Assembly: GCA_034439915.1 (NCBI GenBank)
Contig: JAWXBI010000276.1
Location: forward strand, 1 to 19,048
Direction: 5' to 3'
Length of the DNA: 19,048 nt
From: JADJLQ01 sp034439915
Lineage (GTDB): Bacteria > Bacteroidota > Bacteroidia > Chitinophagales > Saprospiraceae
Below the pieces are notes generated by a model, which worked only from the letters and a program-made list of their open reading frames with translations, was not told the DNA's origin and made no database searches. Within the stretch, counting starts at the first letter, position 1, and each line of letters opens with the position of its first letter. The translations under genes were made by a program, and so were the position numbers. Shown one piece after another: positions 9,062 to 18,000 of the stretch.

Positions 9062-9994
9062 ATGAAATATTTATGGATTGTTTTTTCGCTGGTTTATAGC
9101 ATAGGGTCGACCGGTCAAAGTCAGTCGACTGCTGCCGCGAGCCTGACCCCACCGGAGGCTGATACCTTTTTTATGAATCAGCGTTGGGCCGAGGCAATTC
9201 CCCTTTATGAACGAGCTGTTTTATCAGGTTATACTGCACCGGTAAATTATTTCAGACTGGGATACGCCCGTCAAAAAACAGGAAACTATACGACGGCAAA
9301 AAATGACTACCAAGCTGTTTTATCAAACAATCCACCCAGTCCACTGCTTCGTATGACCCTGGTTAACCTCGCTAAAGTATCTGCCCTCTCTGGGCAAATA
9401 GACAGTTGTAAAGTTTACCTCCGGATGGCTATGGACCAAGGGTACACCAATTTACAGGATCTGGAACAAAGCTCCGAGTTTAGCCTGCTCAGGGCCGACA
9501 AACAATTCCCGGAGATCCATGACAGCTTATCCTTCAGGGCCTATCCCTGTAAACAACTGGCAGAGGCCAGGTGGTTTGACTTTTGGGTTGGTGATTGGGA
9601 AGTTTATGTCACAGGCACCAACAATCTGGCCGGTCACAGCAAGATTGAAAAAATAGCCGGGGATTGTGCTATCCTGGAAAACTGGACCAGCACAGCAGGA
9701 AATTTTAATGGAAAATCCATCAATTTTTTTAATTCACAGACCTTAAAATGGGAACAACATTGGATTGGAAGCGCTGGCGGATATCAAAAATTCGAACACG
9801 GGGAATATAAAGAAAGCGCCATGCACTTCAGTTTTACCAGAACCAATACGAATGGGACTGAAACTAAAGGTCGGTTTACTTTTTTTAACCAGGGCCCAGA
9901 TCAGGTAAGACAGTTTTCTGAGTCTTCCACTGATCAGGGTAAGACCTGGACCGTTGATTATGATTTTACGTACAACAGGAAATCAGGTGAATAA
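9062..9994 (+). CDS. Secreted TPR protein with C-terminal beta-rich (DUF1579-like) domain
   Basis: 310 residues. The start ATG opens a Sec signal peptide (MKYLWIVFSLVYSIG, cleavage near residue 18-20). Residues ~30-120 form tetratricopeptide-type helices (RWAEAIPLYERAV, YFRLGYARQKTGNY, LVNLAKVSALSGQID), a protein-protein interaction scaffold. From ~170 a second domain begins with the recognisable WFDFWVGDWEVY, then KIEKIAGDCAILENW and repeated beta strands rich in W, F and T. This resembles domains annotated as DUF1579 or lipocalin-like in Bacteroidota and Proteobacteria, of unsettled function and perhaps binding a small ligand. No catalytic motif is visible. It follows the AraC-type regulator by 107 bp and may be controlled by it. 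The domain name is moderately sure; the biochemical role is unknown. Confidence 0.8.
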   Translation: MKYLWIVFSLVYSIGSTGQSQSTAAASLTPPEADTFFMNQRWAEAIPLYERAVLSGYTAPVNYFRLGYARQKTGNYTTAKNDYQAVLSNNPPSPLLRMTLVNLAKVSALSGQIDSCKVYLRMAMDQGYTNLQDLEQSSEFSLLRADKQFPEIHDSLSFRAYPCKQLAEARWFDFWVGDWEVYVTGTNNLAGHSKIEKIAGDCAILENWTSTAGNFNGKSINFFNSQTLKWEQHWIGSAGGYQKFEHGEYKESAMHFSFTRTNTNGTETKGRFTFFNQGPDQVRQFSESSTDQGKTWTVDYDFTYNRKSGE

Positions 9995-10052
9995 ACAAAC
10001 CGGACTATCCCGGCGAATAAATAAAATAGTATCAGTAGAGTGCAATACGCAC

Positions 10053-10100
10053 ACTGGCACCCGTTTCATACAATAAGGGCTGGATTCCCGGGGTGCCAGT
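10053..10100 (+). terminator. Strong 10-bp inverted repeat, possible terminator or leader hairpin
   Basis: ACTGGCACCC (10053-10062) is a perfect inverted match of GGGTGCCAGT (10091-10100), with a 28-base loop that holds a further GGG/CCC pair. The downstream side continues TTTATAATTT, a weak T-rich tract. It lies 58 bases after the TPR gene stop and 73 bases before the chosen start of the hydrolase gene. It could end the upstream transcript or structure the hydrolase leader. The large loop and broken T-run make termination uncertain. Confidence 0.4.
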
Positions 10101-10173
10101 TTATAATTTCATTAATATCTTTCTTAAGGGTTTAAAGGCTTTTATTAACTTTAAAGGTTTCAAAATCCATTAT

Positions 10174-11910
10174 ATGTTATTTGTTTATTTCTATTCTGTT
10201 TTAAGTGGAATTTTCCTGAATTTTTTTAGTCCCATTTCCGCGCCGCCGTTGCGGACCCTGAATTTTGAGGTTGGATTGGGTTCAACGATAAACCAAAACA
10301 ATCTTCAGGGCAGGTTATTGTTAATTTTATCGAAGGATACTATTGGGGAACCCCGTTTTCAGGTCAATGATGGATTACGCTCCCAGCAAATCTTTGGACT
10401 TGATGTCAATCACTGGCAACAACCCAATAAAATAAAATTAAACGAAGCGATAGTAGGATATCCCCTGGCATCCTTAAAGGACGTGCCACCCGGCACTTAT
10501 CGTGCTCAGGCTGTTTTACATGTTTACGAGACCGTCCAACTTCAAACTGGTCAAACTATAAAGGTACCCATGGATCGTGGTGAAGGCCAACATTGGAACC
10601 AGGCGCCTGGAAATCTGTACTCTATCCCGGTGAAAATTGATATTAAAAATTCAGGTACTCAACTCTTCAAAATTAATTTAAACCAAACCATTCCACCGAT
10701 CGAACAACCGGCGGATACCAAATACATTAAACACATCAAAATACAATCCAAGCTGCTTTCTGCTTTTTGGGGCAGGCCAATGTTTTTGGGGGCACACGTA
10801 TTATTACCGGAAGGTTTTGACCAGCATCCCGAAGCCAGATATCCCCTGGCCATTTTCCATGGGCATTTTCCGGATGATTTTGGTGGATTCAGGACTCACC
10901 CTCCCGATTCGACTTTAAAACCGGATTACAATGAGCGATTTAATTTAAAGGGTTACAACATCATCCAGCAGCAGGAAGCTTATGACTTTTATAAAATCTG
11001 GACGGGTCCCGGATTTCCCAGGGTCCTGGCGATTGAAATCCAGCACCCTACTCCTTATTACGATGACAGTTATGCGGTGAACAGCGCTAGTCAGGGGCCT
11101 TGGGGAGATGCCATAACTTATGAATTGATCCCCTATATTGAAAAAAAATTCCAGGGTATTGGTGAAGGTTGGGCAAGGTTTACTTATGGAGGTTCGACCG
11201 GGGGTTGGGAAGCCCTGGCAGTCCAGGTATTTTATCCCGATCAATACAATGGTTGTTATGCAGCCTGTCCTGATCCCATTGATTTCAGAGCTTATTGCCT
11301 GATCAATCTGTACGAAGATCCTAATGCCTATTATTACGAAGGAAATTTTAAGAACATGCTTCGACCGGGTACACGAAATTACCTCGGTCAATTAGGCACC
11401 ACCGTGCGGGATATGAATATGCGGGAGCTGGTACTGGGCACCCACAGCCGCAGTGGGGAGCAATGGGATATTTGGGAGGCCACTTATTCTCCTCAGGCTA
11501 AAGATGGTTATCCGGAACACCTATTTGACAAACAAACAGGAGTGATCAATAAAAAAGTGGCTGAATACTGGAAAGAGAATTATGATTTATCCTATATTTT
11601 GAAGAGGGATTGGAAAAAATATGGTCATCAATGGAAGGGTCGAATTCACCTGTATTGTGGAGATATGGACAATTATTACCTCAACAATGCCGTCTACCTG
11701 ACCGAAGAATTTCTGAAGACCACCACCGAACCATATTATGATGGTGAAGTAGAATATGGCGACCGGGCCGAACATTGCTGGAACGGAGATCAAACCCAAC
11801 CCAATGCAATTTCCAGACTCAGGTATCACCGTTATTTTATACCCAAATGGACCGCTGAAGTTCAACAGCGTGCACCTCTAAACGCTGACCTTAAATCCTG
11901 GCGCTATTAA
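10174..11910 (+). CDS. Secreted esterase-like alpha/beta hydrolase
   Basis: 578 residues from the chosen ATG, which opens a hydrophobic signal segment (MLFVYFYSVLSGIFLN, cleavage near SPISA). A GTG at 10093 would add 27 residues, would bury the signal and begins inside the inverted repeat, so I reject it. About 190 residues of N-terminal beta-rich region precede an esterase fold of the putative-esterase (esterase D/CE1-like) kind. HGHFPDDFGG (229-238) may form the oxyanion region. The nucleophile motif is YGGSTGG with S341; likely acid is D497 or D499 (YCGDMDNYY), and likely His is H534 (DRAEHCW). The conserved-looking stretch CYAACPDPIDFRAY follows the nucleophile. The substrate cannot be read from sequence; peptide, ester or carbohydrate-ester cleavage are all open. 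It precedes the giant 12068 gene by 157 AT-rich bases. Confidence 0.85.
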   Translation: MLFVYFYSVLSGIFLNFFSPISAPPLRTLNFEVGLGSTINQNNLQGRLLLILSKDTIGEPRFQVNDGLRSQQIFGLDVNHWQQPNKIKLNEAIVGYPLASLKDVPPGTYRAQAVLHVYETVQLQTGQTIKVPMDRGEGQHWNQAPGNLYSIPVKIDIKNSGTQLFKINLNQTIPPIEQPADTKYIKHIKIQSKLLSAFWGRPMFLGAHVLLPEGFDQHPEARYPLAIFHGHFPDDFGGFRTHPPDSTLKPDYNERFNLKGYNIIQQQEAYDFYKIWTGPGFPRVLAIEIQHPTPYYDDSYAVNSASQGPWGDAITYELIPYIEKKFQGIGEGWARFTYGGSTGGWEALAVQVFYPDQYNGCYAACPDPIDFRAYCLINLYEDPNAYYYEGNFKNMLRPGTRNYLGQLGTTVRDMNMRELVLGTHSRSGEQWDIWEATYSPQAKDGYPEHLFDKQTGVINKKVAEYWKENYDLSYILKRDWKKYGHQWKGRIHLYCGDMDNYYLNNAVYLTEEFLKTTTEPYYDGEVEYGDRAEHCWNGDQTQPNAISRLRYHRYFIPKWTAEVQQRAPLNADLKSWRY

Positions 11911-11964
11911 TTAATTTTTTTTTAAAATTTTTTAATGTTTTATATTGATATTCAAATCGATACA

Positions 11965-12022
11965 TATAATAATATTGCAATATGTCTAGTAATTACTCAT
12001 ATTATAATAATATTTAATATGT
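11965..12022. repeat. Imperfect direct repeat upstream of the giant gene
   Basis: Two copies of an AT-rich ~20-base word, at 11965-11985 (21 bases) and 12003-12022 (20 bases), share TATAATAATATT at the left and AATATGT at the right; the middle GC of the first copy is T in the second. Start-to-start spacing is 38 bases. The first copy contains the perfect 12-base palindrome ATATTGCAATAT (11972-11983). The block ends 45 bases before the start codon of the giant gene. It could be paired regulator sites or just AT-rich slippage; the whole spacer is low in complexity. Confidence 0.5.
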
Positions 12023-12067
12023 GGCATGGTTCTTGTTTTTTGATTCCTGTTCGTAAAGTCAAATTAC

Positions 12068-15000
12068 ATGAATCTTCAATTACCATATACCAATGCGCTT
12101 ATCTATTATTTATTTCTGTTCCTTGTTACTTTATCAGACCAGAAGGACCCTGCTCATCTCGAACGCTTCAGGCAATTAGAAGCAATTAGTCTGAGTTGTC
12201 CGGTGAATACAATTGCCATGTGCCCGGAAGAAGAACCAGCACCATACCCTTCTTTGGTTGCATTTCTGGCAGCAGGTGGTAATGTAAATTCATCTTGTGG
12301 TATTGACAGTGCAAGCTTTACACTTTCCAGACAGAAATTAATCACCACATTTTGTCCTAAAACCATCCAACGCACCTATTCCATTGTCGACATCTGTGGA
12401 GACACAGCCAGATGTATTCAGGAAATATTAATAGATGACAACACCACCCCATCGATCGTATGTCCTTCAAAAATTCTGCATTGTGGCGAAGTCCTGCCCA
12501 CGAGATATTTTAGTTGGTCAGAATTCTATCGGAGTTTACTCCTTCAAGGTGGAAATATTACAGACAATTGTTCAATAGATACGAGTACCTGGCAATATAT
12601 CGGCGAGGAAACCCTACTGAATCAAAATTGCCTTTTCACCATTGAACGAAGTTATTCTATTCGGGATTCTTGCAGAAACCTGGCATTGTGCATCCATAGT
12701 TTTATATTCGTTGATAATACGGCTCCGACATTTACTCCGGCGAGGGATACTCAACTGTATATTGGAGTTGATTGTATGATCGATACGTCGGTCAACAATC
12801 TGGGACCCATTGCCAATCTGATGGATGATTGTAATATGCTGACTTACTCCAATCGGGATGTCGTTAAAAAAGTTTGCACAGCGTTTGATACCATATTCCG
12901 AATTTGGACCGTGAAAGACCAATGCAACAATACGGCTATTGATACACAATTTATTTATGTAAAAGATACCAGCAAGCCATTGATCACCGGCCCTCCTGGT
13001 CAAACTTATCTGTGTTTATCGGATGTGCCACCACCGGATACCGCTGCCATTATGGCAATGGACAATTGTTCAGAAGCCCCGTTGAAGAAATTTGTCAGAG
13101 ATTCTACCTCAGATAGCCTTTGCCTGAATAATAAAATCTTGCACCGAATCTATACTGCTACGGATCTATGCGGTAATACCGCCCGATTTATTCAAACCTT
13201 ACGCATTAAGGATTCAATCCCTCCTGTAATAAATTGTCCTGCTGCAATCTCCGTGGAATGTAACACCAGTGTGCCGGAACCCGACGTTTCATCCATTAGC
13301 GCCACAGACCGGTGTGATGGTTCACTGAACGCCATTTTTGTCAAAGATTCTATTACCAATCAACAATGTGTCAATCAGAAAATAATATATCGGATTTATT
13401 CTGCTGCGGATGCGTGTAATAATCTATCGTTCTGTATACAGATCATAACCGTAAGCGACACGACGCCACCCAGCCTGATCTGTCCGCCCGATACGCTGGT
13501 GGACTGCCTGGCTTCATTGCCTCCTGTCAATCCTGACCGGCTGATCGTTTCGGATAATTGCAGCGGTACAGCTTCAGTATCTTTTGTAAAAGATTCCATC
13601 ATCAATGACATCTGTGAAAATCAAAAAACGATATTGCGTATCTACCAGGCAATGGACAGTTGTCAAAATATAAAAAAATGCATCCAGACTATCGTCATTA
13701 ATGATCACGAGGCCCCGATATTGACCTGCCCCGGAGATACCATGGTGGAATGTATGAGTGAAATACCCAGCCCCAATCCTCTATCGGTGACGGCTGTCGA
13801 CAATTGTGGTAGCACTCCCCTTGTGGAACATTTAAAAGACTCGGTTGTCCAAGAACAATGTGTAAATAAAAAATTAATCTACCGCGTGTACCTGGCTACT
13901 GATGAATGTCTGAATTTAGGCCGGTGTGTCCAACTCATCATTGTCAATGATGATGAAGCTCCAACCTTGAGTGGTCCAACCAATACAGATACCCTGACCT
14001 GTGGCGATGAATTCTCTACTATTATTCCAATAGCGACTGACAATTGCGATGGGGTTGTGCCGGTCACCAGTGTGAGATCCACGCTGGATAGCTTGTGCCC
14101 GGGAAACTACAAGATTGTCTATACGTTTACAGCCAAGGACACGTGTAACAATAGTGTATTCAGGTCAGATACGATTACGTTCATTGATATTACCCCACCA
14201 TCCATCACCTGCCCACCCGACTTTAATGAGTGTTATTTTCCTCCATTCAATAATTTAGATTCATTTTTCGTCCATGGTGGATCCATTTCGGATTTATGTG
14301 GCATTGATTCCAGCAGTTTTAATTTAGCAAAAGAGACTTTTAAACAAGAGTTGGATTATCTCGTTATAACGAGAAAGTATGCCATTTCGGATAACTGCGG
14401 TAATTCCGATACTTGTGAACACAGATTATTGATCGATTTGGATTGTGGGGGCCTACAGGCATTGGGTGACCTGGCATTAATAAAAACCATCAACTCACCA
14501 AATGACCCTTTCATGGTTAAACCCGGCGGAGTGGTACCCATCTGCCTTACGATATATAATCAAGGGTTTATTGCAGCCGACAGTATCACCGTGGTTGACT
14601 ACTTTCCAGCTCCCGGATCACAAATTCTGACCCCTGGTTGGGTAGATCAGGGAAACGGAACGGCAACCATTCTATTATGTCAGGCGAATGGCGGGCTACC
14701 TCCCGGAGGCCTGGCCATTGAAGACAGTGTCAAAATCTGTTTTGACTTGAAACTAAGCGAACAATTAAAATTAAGTGTGGCCATAAATAACGCTGAAATC
14801 AGTGGTGCGAGCGATACCAATGGCAATAAACTCATGGATATTGACAGCAACCTGGATTCCGATCCTCATAATGATACAGGTGGTCAACCCAACACCGGGG
14901 ATGATAACAATATCTTTGGTGACAGCAGGTTGTTTGAGGATGAAGACGACCACGACCCGGCAATATTTTATTTGTGTCGGCCCCTGACTTGTATCAATAA

Positions 15001-18000
15001 TACCAATGCATCAGTGGAATCGGGCCCGGGCTGCAGTCATTGTTTTAAAGCCAGTGAATTGATCACCGGCCCGCTATTACCGGATGAATTTTATACGGTT
15101 ACCCTTTACGATTCTTATGGAAAAAAATTGCCCTCCAATTGTGCAGGAAGGGAATATCTGGGGCAGAAACTGATTTTCAGTGTTTCTGTGGCGTCGTGTT
15201 CTTCAAATTCCTGCTGGGGCACCGTGACGCTGGAAGATAAGAGTCCACCTCCCCTCGATTGTACCAGCGATACCATTTATTGTTTTCAATTAAATACCTT
15301 ACCATCCATGCAAATCGTGCAGGACAATTGTAGTGGTCCTGCCAAAGTAAGTATTATTAAAGAAGTATGGCAGGACTTAGGTTGTCAGAAAGGTGAAATT
15401 CAGGGAATATTTACCCGAACATTAAGCGTAAAAGATGTATGGAACAATACTAAAACGTGTGATAAAACCTATTTTATACAACGCATCGATTTAGCCCGGG
15501 TAATTTGTCCTGCCGATATAACCTTTGAGTGCACGGTAAACCCTGATCTCCTCAACCCTCTTTCCAGCGGGGCTCCCACCATCGATGGTTACCCACTTTG
15601 GCCTTCCAACGTAGCCTGTAAACTGTTTGTAATTTATAAAGACCAACGGACTGAGTTGTGCGGGCCCGGGTATAAAATAGTCAGGACCTGGATTATCGGT
15701 GATCATTGCACAGGTCAGGAAGTCAAATGCACCCAGTTGATCAAAGTGGAAGACCGCAGTGCCCCGGTAGTACAAAACCTGGAAAGGAACATCAGCCTGA
15801 AAGCAGATCCACACGACTGCTATGCCTTTTTCGATTTAGCTCCTGCACAGTTCACCGATTGCAGCGATGTAACTCAATCCTATTTGTTTATTTATAATGA
15901 TCCGGAAGAAACCAACCGATCTACTCCCCTTTCCGGAAAATTACCTGCACGGATCAGGATACCGGTTGGAGAAAATTATAAGATTTACATTCACTTAGCA
16001 GATGAATGCAACCATTTTACAACAGATTCCATTTATGTGTCCGTACACGATGAGACTCCCCCTAATCCCGTATGTCATGAAACTACACAACTGACCCTGG
16101 ACCCCGATTCTTGCTGGAGCCGGATCATTGCCAAAGACCTGGATAATGGTAGTTTTGATAATTGTTGTACCAACCTGCATTTCGCCGTAGCTTTTAGTTC
16201 GACAATTGAAGCCGCCAAAGCAGATTTTCTTAAAACATTGCAAGACGAATGTGGCGCAAAAGAATACTGGAATCACAAATCCTGGTACGATGAATACATC
16301 GAAGACTGGATCAATTGTTATGTATTTAAAGACAGCCTGGATATCAATGAATGCGGGACACAACAAGTAGTATTAAGGGTCTATGAAGCCTGTGATTTAC
16401 CCCAATACGACCCCCATGTATTCCCTTGCAGCCCGCATGCCTGGTTTTGTTACAACACCTCCTGGCGTTATAGAGTGTTGTTTAATAAATCGTTTAACAG
16501 CAGCAGCGGATCCAAAGAATGTAATATCCCGGGACCCTGGCAATGTAAATCGAAACTGATCAATACGTTTAACGCCCTGGACGTGTATAATATCGCCTAT
16601 TATCAGACCTTGGATTTACCTCAAAGCTGTGACCGATTATTGGGAAATATGATCCCACCCGATGATTGCCCTAAAAAACTGTACAATGATTGTATGATTC
16701 AATTGCTAGCTGACGACAAACAAAAGCCGACTTGCGACTCGCTGGAAGATCTAATTATTTATTGCGATGGTGCAATGGGAATTGATGTCGAATGGGCTTG
16801 GGCGATTTGTGACCCTCAGGGAGATGAATACACGGTCTGGCCACAGGCAATAAAACGATCTGGTGATTCTACACAATATGGATATTATGGTGGTAGTGTA
16901 ATACCAAGTCATGACGACCACCAGACCCCAACGGAGGGGTGCGGTTATGACAAAATAAATAATTGGCAACCGGTATACTGCAGAGCCTGGCTTGAATTGG
17001 ATCGTTTTGATAATATCCAAAAAATAAACCCCGCCGAGTTATTTTACAAACCGCTCATTGTTGATAAAAACCATACCCGTCGCGTTCTGCAGTCTACTGA
17101 GTTTTTGGTTTTGGACAATTGTCTTATAGATTCGGTGACCTTTAAGGATCAGGGTTCTGTAAACAACTGTGGTATCGGATGGCTTGAACGGACCTGGACC
17201 ATCAAGGACAAATGCGGGAACCAATCCACATGTAGTCAAAAAATACTGATAAAACACCGAAGTGATTTTGAAGTCCTTTTTCCGGAGGACATAGAAGTGG
17301 TTTGTACTGACCCCGAAGCCCTGCATCCTGACCAGGCTGGAAAACCGGTCGTGGCTGATGACGACTGCGAATTAATAGGTATCCATTATCAGGATGATAC
17401 ATTTAATCTCGTTGAAAATGCCTGTTTTAAAATTCTGCGGACATGGACTTTACTAAATACTTGCAGTTATGATGCCCTCCATCCTCAGCATGGGCTTAAA
17501 AACCCTGAAATCATAGTGGATGACCGGCTCAGGGCCAATCAGACTGACCGGTATTGTTTGTTCAGGCACATAAAAGATAATGGAGATGGTATCCTGAAGT
17601 ACACCCAGGTGATCAAGGTGTATGACGACGTAGCGCCGTTTGTCCGATGTATAGACACACTGATTTGTTTTACCGGAGAAGGATGTGATATTCCGGTCCA
17701 TATACCGATTCAGGGCGGAGACAATTGTGCTTCCAATTTACGGTATGACCTGGCCTTTGATAATGATCAGGACGGTCAATTTGATGATGGCATCAGGAAT
17801 CAGGTCACCCATATTGCCGGCCCATTTAAACCCGGGATTTACTTCATTCGTATTACTGCTCAGGATCATTGTGGAAATACGACGATCTGTATAAGCAAGT
17901 TAAATATCAGGGATTGTAAAGCCCCGACACCTTATTGCCTGAATGGTGTTGCCACCGTGATTATGCCCACTTCGGGAAACATTGAACTTTGGGCATCGGA

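Noticed and set aside
10093..10173. GTG start for the hydrolase, adding 27 residues
   Set aside because: It lies inside the inverted repeat and buries the hydrophobic signal segment that begins at the ATG at 10174.
10945..11391. 148-residue minus-strand frame inside the hydrolase gene
   Set aside because: It overlaps the catalytic part of a well-supported plus-strand gene and has no recognisable motif; it is a shadow frame.
11935..12189. 84-residue open frame before and across the giant gene start
   Set aside because: It lies in very AT-rich spacer, overlaps the giant gene's signal segment in another frame and shows no domain features.
12614..13003. 129-residue minus-strand frame opposite the HYR-like modules
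   Set aside because: The plus-strand frame here shows clear repeated motifs; similar minus-strand shadows appear through the array because of its codon pattern.
15995..16366. 123-residue minus-strand frame opposite the second Cys-rich array
   Set aside because: It is antisense to the continuous giant frame and has no start context or family resemblance.
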